Source: Phoronis australis (Eukaryota; Phoronida; Phoronidae). From it: a DNA stretch of 64,000 nt. The notes beneath the pieces are model-generated. The model did no database searches and was not told where the DNA came from. It saw only the letters and a list, made by a program, of their open reading frames with translations. How positions within the stretch are numbered: the first letter of the stretch is position 1; the number at the start of each line of letters is the position of its first letter. Positions 38,801 through 53,800 of the stretch are shown piece after piece. The DNA lies in NCBI GenBank assembly GCA_002633005.1, contig NMRA01000128.1:607482-671481 (forward strand), read 5' to 3'. Made by a program: the position numbers and the translations under genes.

Positions 38801-41800
38801 GACGCACGAGCCTGTGTCATTTCTGGGCGCTCTTAAGGTATTTTGGAAACTCGAAAACTGAGACATTGTCCGATTGCTATCACTGCATTCTCCCCACACG
38901 CATTTTTTCATTATACTCGTCTTAGGAGACCACTCCAGCTCCCGGCTGGTGTAGAACAACACAACAGCGGAGACCGGACATCCACTGATGACCACACTAA
39001 ATTTTTAATTTTGTGTTCATTTCTTGATTCAATTTCACAAATTGAAGAAGAATTACTAAAAATATCGTATCAAAATTATTGGTAACCAAATTCAAGCATT
39101 TATGACCATGGTGTGAATGATTTAATTAGAAGTAGATATTTAGTCACAAGGCGAAAGTTGCTGACACTGCTTATTAAGATTTCGCTTTTTTAATGTCAGG
39201 AGGAAATGGAAGGTGTAGTCCGCCTTTGTTATACTAGTGTGGGTGCACGGTGAGAAAATTTGCTCAGATTGCTACAAATGCATAAAGCCATACAAACTAG
39301 TACTTTAAACTATGCTCATCATTTTAACAAAAGTGACAAAATTTCGAACAGCTTCTTAGCACCACATACTGGGACATCATCTTCTCACACTGATGCAAAC
39401 ACAAATGTAGAACTATTATAGGACCAGGCACAAGGGGATAGCTGCCAGCTGAGCTGTGTGCATCAACCGAAAAGTCTCCTCCCTGAAGGTACAGGCACTT
39501 TTTCCTTCGGGTAAGCGAGGGCACTGCATTGATGCCAATATCAGCGACTTTGTTCAATGCGGGAATACATTGTTTGATATTAGTGACCGAGGCAGCCGCT
39601 GACATTGTGTGTTGGATATAAAAGTTTGTTCATCATGGTCAAACTGAAACATTTTGACCAAAAATGTAAAAAGCATGTCAAATAGATTTTGAAGAACCAA
39701 AGCAAAGGTTTCCATCTCAAAACGTGAACCAGCTACATGTACATGGTTTTCAATGACAGTGCTGCATGGGACTATAAACAAAGACTACCACGTGACTTGA
39801 TGAACCTTACACGAAGTATAATCGCGGGGAACTATGAGGGTATTTGGATTTTATTAGACTGCCTTCTCAAATTTGGCCTGGTTCTCATCAAGGGGAGCGA
39901 ACCAACGTCAATCACACTTACCTCGACCCATGCGTCTGTACAACTTGTGCACGTCCACTCTGCAGTTTTAGACAAATGGCCTGAACCATCGTGTTTTGAT
40001 GACGTAAAAGCTGGCCACTCTGCTTTGCTGATGTGTCTGATGACGTGACAGCTCTCATCTAAAGAACCATTTGATATTAAAGACAAGTTGAACGGGTTAT
40101 TTCCAAAGTGACACTCAATGTTTTTTAGCCATGTCTAATTTAGCTCCCCAAAATTCATTAAAAATTGTCCCCTGATGCTTTACCTGGTGCATTTTAAGTT
40201 TTGTGCTGCATGTGAAGAATGCAAATGCCATTTGCTTGCATTTCATTCTGTTCTTAGTGAAAAATTCCCTGTTGTTGACCGCTTGACTCATTTTTTGCTT
40301 AGTCGTAGCTTTTTTAAATCTGTTGGGCCTACTGCTAGCAGGAAATTCAGGCAGCCTTGAGGCACTTTGGATTTGTAAAATTTCTAGCTGATAGACACTC
40401 ATTTTTCACCGGATTTCAGTAATATGAAAAGGTTTGAAGATGAAATGGATTGTATCTCAGGATCGTAGTCATCGCTTGCAAATGGTGGCTTTGGTATAAA
40501 GACTGCTGATTTGGTGTGTTCTTGCTATAGTATTTTAATTATAAGACCTGGTTGTACTTCCGGTAGTGGTAAATGATGGAAAACTTTGCAGGAATCAGTT
40601 TCAATAGACTTAGTGCAAAGTTTATGAAGCCTTCGTCTCAGTATAGTGTTCACATTTTTCAGGTTTTGTACATCTCGTGGAACGGACTGTTGGAGCTGCC
40701 AAGACCTGGTTTTTCAAGCCCAAAGTCTACAAAAATTGTTGATTGCCATCTAATGTTTGTTGCGTCTCACTGCATGGCATGTTCAACTCCAGTTGTTCTA
40801 TCTGTCTTATTGAGATTAAACGAATAATACATTTAGTGACATACTTTTTATTATAAAGTTCAGTACTCGGCTACATCCCTTCTAGAACACATACCACAAA
40901 ACTGGTTAGAATTAAGTACACATGTAAAACAGTGCTTAGAAACAGCACTATCGTACTTTTAATCATTTTTTAAATGCAATTTTACTTAGCAGGAAACCGA
41001 AACTTCAAGATTAACCCAATTTCTTCTTGTAAATCCGGAATTGTTCTCTGTCCTACGAAATACCTAATGTTAAAGAATTTGGCAGTACCAGTGCTTTGTC
41101 ATGTAACCGCATAATATGAAAAGTCTAAAAGCCGCCACCGAAGCTAAGCTAGCTTTTATAAATAAAACATCAAACTTTGGTTTTATGATATAACACCTAC
41201 TGAGGATCATTTAAACATATCTTTTTAAAATGTCTGAACTACCCCTGGATGAAATTTGATTACAACACTGAAAATCTCCAACACCTCACCACATGTTTTG
41301 CCAGTATAGCCCGGTACACACTGGCAAACGAAGTCTCCATAAGCGTCAGAACATGATAGCCCGTTCACACCGCACGGTGATGAAGAACATTCGTTGGTAG
41401 CATAGAGGGTGACATCTGAAACGATTGAAACAGCATGTCAACTGGATATATTTATACCTGAGAAAGGATGATATTGCAAATGGAACTTATGGAAACCGAA
41501 ATAGTAATCTGCTCCCACTCAGTTACAATTGAACTTGTTGGAACGACTTATCGATTGGGAGGAACGCTACGGTTAGTAACTCGTGATTAAGTCATAGCTC
41601 AGACGTCATGGAAAGGAGTTACATAATTGACCTGGAGCAGGACCTATGGTCTACTTCGATTGAGGGTCCTGTCAAACCAAAGCAGTTCTCAGTAACATCT
41701 CTGAAACCGGAAAACATGGGGAACCGAACGCCGTGGACGGTGTCGCATTTTCTTTTCTTTTCTTGAAGTTACATTTCGCCCAATTTGCCTGGCTCAAAAC

Positions 41801-44800
41801 GAAAATTAAATCAGGTCTTTTACTCTCATGAAATCGGTTTCACATTATTGTTTACCGTGGCAGGATTCTATTTCCGTTTTTCAATAGAACAATGAAATCA
41901 TTCGCGACTCAAACGTTGCAGAGCGGTTTATTCGAGTTGGCCAATATACTAAAACTGCTGGTTCGAAAATGTATGAAGCGCCAAAGGATTCATAGACTGG
42001 TACCTTTCTGCACATTAAACTGAGCATATTCAATGCATTTTCGGTTAGCGACTAGTCTTTCACATATGGCACATCACATTTACAAAATACCGCGAAAAAC
42101 GGGTGATGAGTCTGGATCTCGCGAGATCATATCGGTTCGTATCCGCGCTAAATAAACCGCAGAAAAACGTTTCGCCATTGTTGTAATTTGAATGAGTTTT
42201 GTAGCAGTTAGGACTAAGTTCTTAAAAATGGTAATTATAATCCTTGTAGATGAGAAAATCCGTATTTGTCGACTCATTTACGTATCAAAATAAAGACTTA
42301 TCTCCCTTGTCATGCATACTCGGGGAATTCCTTGTCAATGGAATACCCGAGTAGAATCGCGACGAATGCGGACGATATTGGAGTACCTGTAGTATTAATT
42401 GAAGCAATTTTAAAACGAAAAACATCAATGAAACGGTTTAGTTATCACTAAGTGAACATAAAAGGTTCACTGTGCGATTAAAATAAAACTAGCAGAAGAA
42501 GCACAGTTGACAGGTCAACTAATTGCGCTATTGACGTTCCCACACTGAAGTGCTATTTGTTGGCTTATTAGCCCTGTAGTTCACCAAACTTTAGTAGATC
42601 TCTACCGTGCACTAATTACACTATCAGAATAGCAACATTTTTGCGAGACATTAGTGATGATGATACTGATGATGAAGAAACTAGTGGTGCCTTTTTGTAG
42701 TACTGTTCCAGGGGCCCAACATGTTGCCTCCGGGAAATTGAGCAGAGCACGGTTGTATGTGTACAGGCATCCCGAAAGTTGCGGTGGCCCGGAGTATGAA
42801 CCTTCTGTTCGGGAAATCTATCGACTAAAAAGAATTGAAAAAAAAAAAACGGGAACGAGAGCCAGCCACGATCTGGGGTCACTCACGCCTCAAATTTCAA
42901 GATGAAAAAAATTAAATTTCAGCAATGATTTCTGTGTTCTGAATTTAGGAGGATGTCTCAATCTGGAGAATTTTTAATCACCTATCTAATTGCTATCATC
43001 AACTTTGTCACCTTTGCTAAAAATATATGTTAAGAACAATTATAAGCTATAAACGTGATCCATCTCTTGCCATGAAAAATGTTCAAACATACACCATTGC
43101 CAGCATGATGACGAATGCACGCAGCAGTCAATAGCCTCTGTACAGCACAGAGTTGAAGATTTTTGGCAAACATCTACATGTATCTCATACATTATGGCTA
43201 CAGTGAATTCATTCTTAGTCATACCAATATGTAGTGAATGACACATAGTAACAGAAGTGGTAGCCCATGTGGACGATTTTCCACTTCTTTCACAATTTTC
43301 CAGAGAAGCGGCTTGTCATCCAGGTTCCTCATGGGAAGTCTAAGCACACTTTTTCTGAAGTCTTGCAAAGGTCATCCAAAGATGTACTGATTTTAAACAA
43401 CAGTTTCCGATAAAGTTGCTCGGTTGAATCTTTAGACATGTTTGACAAGAAAGGGTCGGATTGTTGATAATTCTCAGATACTGAATGCCCATGGTCAACT
43501 TGCTCCTGTTGGCTTCTTAGAAACAGATGGCGAATCAATCCATTAGTAGGCCTACATGTTTCTGTCGATGTTAAGACTGAGCAATGAGATTGCTGACATC
43601 CAATTTCTTGCTGATTTCTGCAGCTGTGTGAGTTTTGAACAAAACGAAATGCCAGTTAGAGACGGTGATCACTGTCTAATCCACTGAATAATAGGAATGT
43701 TATTCAGTTGTTACATTCATCAACTTTTTTCGATCATGTCCTTGTCCTGTGGTTCGTTTCCCATTTTCCCTAGTATAAATTGACCAAAAACACGTGTATT
43801 CACCTAGTCAAGTCTAGACATTTACTGTCACTGGTGTGTTCCATCTGGCTAACACTAACACTCTGACTCTGTGAGCTATACATGTAAGTAGTGAAAATGC
43901 ACTGAAGTTAATATTGCAACATGTTGATAGCGTCATTCTCAAAACCAGGAAACATTATATCCGACTTGTTTCCAAAGTAGTTAGGTGTGATAAGACTGAA
44001 CTCTGAAGTCGAAGTCCAAGCGGCCACAGTCACAGTGATGACAGTGATGTGTCGAAAATCACCAATTTACCTTCAATTCAGACCCCTTTTCACTCACTTT
44101 TTATGCAAGTACAACCGTACAGGCGTACATGACTGGCCCCAGTTAGATTCCCGGTTCGGAAATTGTTCTGAGTCGGCATTTACAACAGTTGTTCAGTAAC
44201 ATTTACATTGATTCAGAAACGCGATAGGCCTACTGCCTAAATAAGAAATCGCGAGCCACCATGTTTGCAAAAGCGCCGTCTACTGAGCAAAAGGATAGAA
44301 ATGAACTACTTTCGCGCAGGCAAATGTACTCCATACTAGTAAGATTATACACTCAGTGTTGTCTTACGTAGTAAATGTATTCAATGCCTACATTTGTTTA
44401 TTAAACGAGCAAAAATGGTCATTCGACGATGAATAAGATTGCTGCAGTACACGTTACCTATTAGTAAGTAACTATGGAGGGTTCTTAAACGAGTATCTTT
44501 CTGCTCTTTGAAATGTGCTTGTTTTACGCGTAGCATTATTTATTCGGAGCACTGAGATGGTTCTTAAATGATGTTCTCATTCAACGCGCAGGATTGCTTA
44601 TTCGATGCGTACTTTTAATCAGTCCAATCTCGTCCGTTCTCTCAACTCTCAAAACCGCGGAAAGCCACCTCCCGTTCAGTAGCGCTAGGACATAGGTTAA
44701 AAGCAAGACTTTGCGAGATTACGCGAGATATTGCCGTGTATTTTAAATAAGAGCACGTGACCTTGACTAGCTATTGGCTAGGTCCTAGCGTAGGTCCTAG

Positions 44801-47800
44801 CGTCTACTGAACGCACGCCCAGTTTCGAACATTGTGCCGTGTTTGCCTGTGCTGCTACTGTCTGAGAGCTTGCTTGTCTCACTGGACATAACACATAGCT
44901 AATTCAGCGCGTTGAATAAGAGTAGAAAGATAATCGTTTAAGAACTGATTTAGCGCGTTGCATAACTAAATTAGCGCGTTAATTAAGCAACACTACTCGT
45001 TCATTGAGTAACATTTACGCGTTGATCAAGAGCAAAACGACAATCGTTTAATAACCAATTGGGTGCGTTGAGTAAGAAATATTACGCATTGATTAAGCAA
45101 TAGTACGCGTTGAATAAGAACATTTCAACCCGCAAAAAGAAACTGGTTTAAGAATCCTTTGGCACTTCATAAGTAAGAAGCACCAATAGTAGTTCAGTAC
45201 GCGTACTTTATTTCAGTACGCGTATTTAATTTGAAAGACTTTTGCCGATTTTTACCAAGCGAGCATGTTAGTAAGTACAGTTACGTAGATTTATCTTTTC
45301 TTTGGTTATCAACTTTCCTGGAATCATAAGAATTTACATTTCAATATGGCTACTTATTGTGGAAATCTTTACAATGTGCTCCATTGATCGTCCAAAGGGA
45401 AAAAGAAGTTAGACCAGGTGTGGCATTGAGCCATTTTTTCTACTGGGTTAGGGAAGATTTAGTTCCGCAGGAATCAGACATCAGCAAATTTCGTATGTAA
45501 AAGGCAATTCTTCGGGTTTAAGCTCATTACGTATGTAGGGTATTATTGTTTACCTTAAAGTGGTATTTAATGAATTGCCAAAAATATGCTGCCAAGGGTA
45601 ATATAAGAACTCCTACCGTGAACTGCGAAGTCCAAAGAAAGACGGGAAGAAATATCCGGTAAATCACAGCATCGAATTCATTCGGCACACTGGTATTTTC
45701 GTAGCCTCAAATTTCCCCTTGGAGGTGAATGTTCTCTGCTCTTATTCGGGCTTAAGTCATATTGGAGAAAGATTCGCTGTATGACTGAATTTCGCGCATG
45801 CGGAGAGAGCGTTCGATTTCGAGGGGAAGTTTAATGCTGCGGGATTAACCGCGTTCAGTGTCTATTTTTAGCTAATATTACCAGGAATAAAACGACAAAA
45901 CTTTTCACGAGAACAGGTAATTCATATTTGGATATTTTCAAAAGTTTCGCTGAACTTCAATCAATAATAACCAGTGACTATACAACCAATAAATAGTTCC
46001 ACAGCAAGTTGTGGGTGTTCTGAATAAGCGAAACCCTCCGGAACACCTCATAGCCTGAAATTTCCCTTCGATGGTGAACGTTATCTGCTTTTATTGAATA
46101 ACCGATTGAATCCCATGCTGTGTCTTACAAATGTTTGAATGATTTCGGCCAGTCGGCTTAATTATACAAAACTCGATGTCCTAAATGGACAAAATCGTAT
46201 TGAAAACCCAATAACCATTTAGTTAGAACTACTAACTTATGCCTGAACTCTGAAATTGTATGCCGGGCAAAGTAAGTTAACATTATCGCCTGAGTGAGTC
46301 GGTTCCTGACAGTGGGGAAGTCGCCCCACAGATTTTTTTTTCAAAAAATGAAAGCAAGAGAAACCATATTTTTGTAAGAACAAGTGAAGTGTTTTGATGA
46401 AAAAGCTCCGAACAACTGCTGGAGTTTCGTCTGAGATAGATTTGTGTAATTCTTTTCAATTTTGTGTATCTTATTTATGCTTCATCGTACTGATTATGTC
46501 ACTTAAATACCGTCCTTAAAATAAGTTGTTTTCTCATTCGCCCTACCTTCGTTCTTCTGCCATAAACAGCATACTGACATTTTCTTTGGTGGTTTTAGAG
46601 GGTCAGAGATTTAGAATAGAACGTACGCGGTCTTGGAGTTTTTAAAATGTCCAGACTTGCATTGTTTATTACGTAACAAGTCTCTGAATTGTTGTAGTAT
46701 TATGTTTTGAGTAAAATGTAATCTTCCGAAAATCTTTGAATTTACGTCTGTAGAATTATCATGTTCGATTATTATACGTGCCACTTTTCGGTGGTAAATA
46801 CAGAAAATTGTAATGTAGCGACTCTTTTGTAGTATTATGATAATAACCATAAATACACATATTTATATGTATTTGCACACGAATCTGTCATTAGTAGGGC
46901 AAGATAAGTTCAATTCTATTATATCTTTCTACCACAGTTCCTTGGCGCCTTTTGGGGATTGTGGTGCTGCGGCATGTTGCGAAAGATGTTTCAGAGAATT
47001 GAATTGCAACGGGTCAACTACGGCTTAAAGTTCACCAGGCGTTTGGCTCTATGAATTCTGACAACATCATTGGCATGTCCACTTAGCTAAAGGGACTCAA
47101 AAGAGAGTTTGAATATGTCATAGACAGTGTATCACATGGGCGCACCCATGGGGGGATCGGAGGGCTCGAACGAAAGCAAATTGGGCAAAAAGGTCCGCTT
47201 CAATGAAACAAAAAGTCCGAGCAATTGAGACAAAAGTTCACAAAGTCCAAAGGAATTCCAGGAATTCGGCGCGTTTTTTTTTTTAGTCTTCGTTGATTTT
47301 TTTTCAGTAAAAGTCCGTATACCGAAAAATTCGGGCCCCCTACATTTTAGGCTAGGTGCGCGCATGTATCATATTACTTTCCAGTCTTGACATGTGTTTG
47401 AATAGGTCTTGAACAGTATACTTTTCAATTTTGTGACGTTTTTCTCCATTCTCATAAACTTATTTATTTTATAACTAATTTATTTTATTTATGAATCTTT
47501 TCAATCTAATTGTACATAGCTCTATGTATTTTACTTCATGTGAATATTTCCGACTGGACCCACTTGAAAATCAATGTATTCACTAAGTAGTCACCCAGTT
47601 ATTTAAAGAAGTTTAAATAAATACATAAATATAACGATAACACGTTTACAAGAACACAGAATTGACAAAGCAATTCTTATTTATAACTAACTCTTGTCTC
47701 TGGTAAAGTTGTGAACGAATGGTGTATTGTGAGAAGATTACTACCCTTCCAGTTGGTTATCAGATCGCCATCCCTTATGGCCAACGCCTTAGAACCTACC

Positions 47801-50800
47801 TTATCAACAGTGCTGTAGTGGTAAAATTAGAGGTAAGTAGGCGCCAAAACCCCATCGTATCACCTTGAGCACTGAATGTAACTTACGTCGCGTAGGCGCT
47901 ACGTTCAAATGCCAAAAGGTGGTTGGCTGCGCCTACGTGCGCCTACACCCCACTACAGCACTGGGCCTGTGACCTGAAAAAGAAACCCTGTCACGCAGTT
48001 TTTTAACCCTGAGTACTGCAATTTTTGCCAATCCCCTAAGGAGGTTAATTCATATGAAATTGAATTAAGGGTTCGTGGTGATGACTCAAAAGCGAGTAGA
48101 CCTCTGTTTCCCATAGTTGCCGAATGAGTGACGTATTGGTGAACAAACTATTTTAGTATTTAAATGGCACTTTGCCTAACCTGTTGCGATAACTTAAGAC
48201 GTTGTGAAACACTCACAAATTGTTGACCATACAAATTGTGACAATTAGCAGGGCCGCCAATGGTGACCGAAATCGTCACAATTACGAAATGGTAACAATT
48301 CGGGCGTTTGTAACAAATTGGAGTTGCCGCTAGAAAAACACTGCTTCCAATTGTTCGACATACTTTGTGGTTCAAAATTACTTCCTACTGAAAATACAGC
48401 TAGTTACCATCCGGTCGCTGTGGCCTGCCAACTTAAGCACGAACGGAAAGAGTCCAAGTTAAAGAAAACCTGCAGTATCCACACATCATCTCTTGTCACT
48501 AGCTATTGTAAACGAACTAGTTCTGCACTTTATTGCCGAGTCCACCTATGCAATGCAAAACTCAATGCTCTCTAAAGCAAAGTTCATGTCTTGGTTGAAA
48601 ATGACATTAAGTCGATGAACTTTCAACGATTTTCAGAAATATCGGAACCTGACACGTGTTTAATTAGCAGAAACCAGCAGGGTTCCGCGGAGTGTATCAG
48701 TATCCATATCCTGAAATGTTGTTGGCATTCCAGACTTTTTATTTTGTCAGTTATGCTTTGGAAAATAATTGGAAAAACAAAAGTCGATCCTTCCATTTAT
48801 GAAAGCATCCTTTGATAGGATCCGCCACGCCCATTCAGGCCTGCCCAACTAAATGCACCGGTGCACTATTGTACACTAATAGAATTTGGCCAAAATTGGG
48901 GCTTACAAACAATCAAGTTGTTGTCAGACACTTAACCATATAATATAGCTACCACATACTTACTGTTTGCCAAATTGTTCACGTGCTCGTTCATCAAGAT
49001 CTCGTCAACGATGCCGAGACTCCTAAGCTTTCCGTCAAAGAACGTGGACATGCTATTCGCTCGTACTCCAAACTGAAGAGTGCCTGATCCAACATCGAGA
49101 GACACATTGGCATCGGAAGTCCTTTCAATAACTTTACTCGTGTTATCGATATGCATGTGAATCCTGCCGGCCTCTCGGTTCCAGCTAAAACCAACAGTTT
49201 GCCAGGTCTGTGTTTTCACTCCCTGAAATTTTTCGCCATTTACAAAGTTATTTATATCAAATACTTTCTGTTTTACTCTGTTGAGGTACAGTTTTAGTTC
49301 TTCATTTTCGACGCTTAGCTGGAACAGGTTATTGTTCACGTCCCAATCAGCAACCACCACTTGTTCACCTCTTGACGCATCTTGTACAAAAATCTTCATC
49401 GCCAAAGTGAAACTGGTGTTACGAGGGAGAGACACGTTACTGATGGCGTAACTCGATCCGGACAAGACAAGAGCTCCCTCTACATACCGTGCGTAATTGT
49501 ACACCCTACATGGAAAAGGGAACACAGTGACATGTTATTGAACGAAAACCAAGTTTTCATGGCGCAGAATTGGCGTTAGCGTTTAACTAGGACAAAGCAA
49601 TAAACTTAAGAGGAAACTTTAAACACATCATGTAAGAGTCAAAGTTTCACAACCAAATATCACTTTAATCTCTTCCTGCTTTAATGCATTACAAGGCAAG
49701 ATTTTAGTTTCACCTGTTCACTCGCCGAAGGGTGCTGTTCTGTACGTGAAGAGGGTACAAGGTGGTCAACAACAAAACGTCCTCAAAGGCTCGCGGACAT
49801 AGAATATCACGAGGGCAGTCGTTCATGGTAGCTGTGAGAACGGTACGCCGACGTTTTTATTTTTTCGTGTTTTTAGTAAGGTCCGTGGCCCCCAAAAACC
49901 GCCTACGGGAGGCACACATTTATCAACAAGTGTCCCACGTATAGCGTAGTTGTGTTATCGGTGAATACGACTAGCTTACTGAAATTCCCGCTGACATGAC
50001 GATTGTTCTTTTGGACCATTTTAAAGCACTTAAATTACAAACTTCTAACTGGTGACTGGTCCATTTCATATCATGCGATTCAGATTTCGAAAAAAATTAA
50101 TTCTGATCACAAGCTTTAGGATGCTACCAGTGGTATGTCAGTAAAAGATAATCACAGGAGGTTTCATGTTTCCATATCATCAACGTATGCATCAATAGTT
50201 GTGTTATTAAGTTGTTGGTTTGATATTTACATCATGTGTTACAATCACCTTTAATAAACACCCATCCATCCTCACGAGAATTCACCTTGTTTGTGTGTGC
50301 CAAAAATCATGAATGATATATTATCAAGCGTTTATCCTTATCCATCTCAAGTAGTCCAACTTGTTAAAATGGAATTCCCATTATCGATTAAAGAACAGAG
50401 AAAGCTTAGGATTTAACATTGAACTCTTTGGCCTCTCTTCGGTTGCCTGGAACCCCAGCAAACAGTGTCCTGTGTGAATTGAAATCAACTTTAAAGTCAG
50501 AAACTGGTTTACTTTGGATGGTTCTTCGTATATTAGAAAAGTAGTTCGACCTAGAATAGTCGGAAGACGAGCTATTTCTAGGCGTTGGCATCGTGTGGCT
50601 TCGGCAGTCTCGGACATACGTCCACATTAGGACAATTTGTGCCTACACGAATTGCGTAGTTTTTCAATCAACATTTTTATAACTGTTTGCTTCTGTCGCT
50701 TAATGGCGAGATTTAAAGGAGAATACCACCCGATTTTATTAGTCTTTTTTACCATATTAATCGGTCTATATCCACATCACCTCGTATGCGGTCGATCGAA

Positions 50801-53800
50801 CCTCCCCGAGAGGTGTCGCGTTAAGCTGTGAGGAAGGTGAGAAACGACGCGGCGACGTCAGTGGCTCTTCTGCAGAGTGAATGCCGCTATGGTGTGGTGT
50901 CACGTTCCCGCTTGTGCAAACTATGAAGCTGCGAGGAAAGCGGGTATATCGTTTTTTTTTTTTGATTTCCTCGAGAGCTCATAATGCTTCGGAAGTGGGT
51001 CGCGGTAGTGAAGAATGATAACTACGCCGTTAATACCAAGTATGAGGCCGTGAAACTTCCCCTAGTCTGTCAGTGGCCTGCATTTCGTCGAATTGGTTGT
51101 TGATCAGTTTTTGATTATGGAGAATTGTAGTTGGCCATGAAAACACAATTAATTCAAGGCGTTAGAACATAACGTTTTATATAATCTGTTTGATGACTGA
51201 CTCGTTCGTGAGGCTTCTGTGTGGTGCTCTGTGTGTAGGACGTTTTTGCCGAGTTCTTTTTCTCAGCCTTAAAAAACGTCATAAGCACACCTCTGTTTAG
51301 ATGCGGTGCAAAATCAGGATGGTCCGTGAGACACATCTGCACTTCTCCAAGAAGGCGTTTCACGTATGGAGTTTCGTGGCAGCAAACGCAAGCGTCAGTC
51401 GTTTCCATTATCGTACGAGCAGTTAGCTCCGCAGTCATTCAAGCGGTTTTCGGAACTATTCATATGTTCCGTTGCCTGTGCACGTTCACGAAGCTTTTCA
51501 GTTATTTCTTGATCAGTGTATTCCTGCTCGAACTGATAGCCTGTAAAACCTAACCATCGACCGCTGAAGTCTTCGTCAGATGAGCTCTCGTCTAAGTCGG
51601 GATTACGAGTTACCACGTTGACGTGCGTTCTGTTTCAAAATGAATTATTCTCACCCTAACCAGTGCTTATATAAAACTGAAAAAGGACTGTCTCATTAGA
51701 TACAATTTGTAATGCCTTGGAGTGTTCGTGAGTTTTTAGAAGACAGCTATGAATAAATCACTGCGTTAACGACTTTAGATGCAACAAACTAATTGACCGG
51801 GCACCGAGGTCGTGTCAGTGCATGCCAACTCAGTGTTTGCTGACAGAAAGCTGTTGTGAAATAATAACTCGATTTTATATCCTAGGGTCAAAGGTTAGGG
51901 GAATCTCTATTTAGGTGTTCATATAAATTATTCGAATCATTGTTGCGGTACAACTTTTGCCCTGACGGTTCTGTGGAAGGGTAACCTGATTTTGCGGCCC
52001 TCGACGAGCTAGTAAGTAGATTTGCAGTTTTGCGACTATTTCACCAAAATAACCACGTGAACATTTTTTCTTTGGCTCACTAGTGTAGCCTTTTCGTGAC
52101 TGGAAATTTAGTTTCCAACTTTGGCTGGTTTATGTTCGTGATGTCTCCAGTCTGGCCGCGATGGGCCTGATAGGGTTATTCCGAGCCACTGGCCGGGATA
52201 ACAAGCGTTTTGTGTGTTTAGAATTGAAAAAAATCGCAAGTCTAAAATTTTAACACAAAGCTATGTTCTCCTGTCTGTAATTCACAGATAACTAATTTGA
52301 ATTTGTCACCGAACGGATCCCAAACTCCCGCGACCGACCTTGGTAGATTGGCCTACCGAACTTTGTAGGCTGCGGTACGTTCAAATACCTATAAAATAAT
52401 ACGTTCTTTCAATAACTCGATGTATTCGTAAGGATTTTACATCAAATTTTGATGATTTATTGGTGTAAAACGATGAATTTAAGCGATTAACTAACACCAG
52501 TAAGCGTGTTGAGAACTGCTGAACAGATTGCATTCGAACCGATTACGTCATTGGTTAATTTCAACACCTCCGTCTGCCGTCAGGTGTCAGGTAAAAGATC
52601 TGTACTTGCTGTTATCGAGTGGAACTACTCGCTTTAAATTGATACAAACTAGGTTGTTTTTGGGTGGCATTCTCCTTTAAATGAGGTAAGAGATATATGA
52701 TACTATACACATGCGTCCACTTGCTTTGTTGATTTTTTCACGTTCTCGCGAATCACGGTTTTTCAAATCAGTAACAAATCGTGAGATCTTTGCACTCCCT
52801 TTTATTTTTGTTTTAACCTGAGAAGTCTTCATGAACGTGTGTAGAACTGTGGCTTTTTCATTTTGTCAAGCGTTTCCTAGGGCGTAGGATGCAGCGGAGA
52901 GTGCCGTAGGCACACAGGCGATGTTTTGCCTCACGGCTGAATTCAGTAGAAACAAGAATCGAGTGAAGAAAGCTGGTGTTATCTCATTCACTTTGTAAGC
53001 CAAAACTACTGCAGTATTTTACTCAGAGCTAGTCAGATTATCTGCTCATTTAAGCAGATACTATATTTTCAAGTTAAAAGGCATATCTAATATCTGTCGT
53101 CAAAACCAATACCAAGCGGCCATTTCTGATTTTAAGAACTCCTTCCCCTTGTCTTTCCCATAATTTTGCCCTTTCCTCGAACTATTTTTTGACGCACTCA
53201 CGAAATGTCGTCGATTTCCACATGTTGTTTTGCAGTTCTGATTGAACTAGTGAATGAGAGTAATTTCTGATAGTATGTCATCCTGAGATGTCAGTTGTCC
53301 TGAGGGAACGGAAACCGAAAACCTTCGACAAGATGTCGCCCATTGGTCAAGAGTAAATGGACGCTCACTGTACTGGTTTGTTGGGCAAAGGTTCCGCAAA
53401 GAAAGACTTGGGTCAGGTAACCAGAAGACAGGCACCGCCAAGCAACGCAGAGGAACGATGGACAGAAATTCCTCGTTCGTTGATGACCAGAAACAAAGGT
53501 GACATTGAGTGTTTCAGTTGTCATCGGAAGGGTCATCTAGCCAGGGACTGTGGAATGAAAGACTCCCAATCGAAAAGATTTGTTGCAGGAAAGCACTCGT
53601 CTGCCTCGCAGCAGGAACGGGCCAAGAGAGAAGACACCAAGAAGACAGTGACGTGTCAAGCTGTAGTAGCAAAGGGTAGTCCGATAGAGCAGCACATAGT
53701 TGACGGCTGTCTGAAATTAGTTGATTGGACATCGATACCCGTCGAGACAGGGAGTTGTGATAAACACAGAGAACCTCCTGCTGACCACAATATGCCCGTT

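Larger units (their letters stand above)
50717..52676. mobile_element. Kolobok-type DNA transposon, copy 2 (TTAA target duplication)
   Basis: The left end is AGGAGAATACCACCCG and the right end, inverted, AGGAGAATGCCACCCA. Both are flanked by TTAA (50713-50716 and 52677-52680). It is the same family as 19670-20868, in opposite orientation. Long shared blocks include the phrase with TTTATGTTCGTGATGT and the ATTGATACAAACTAGGTTGT end region. It is longer (1960 bases) and carries two coding relics facing each other: THAP on the plus strand and a P2X7-C-like ORF on the minus strand. No DDE transposase core is visible. Confidence 0.85.

Noticed and set aside
38440-38995. THAP-like phrase CVWGECSDSN on the minus strand
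   Set aside because: It resembles the start of some THAP-type fingers, but the rest is too degraded and no element ends were found.
42616-42905. Overlapping frames on both strands near the GATGAT and poly-A tracts
   Set aside because: Their length comes from low-complexity sequence. No domain or splice context supports them.
44900-45130. CRISPR-like array
   Set aside because: The repeats are short, variable and unevenly spaced, and this is an animal genome.
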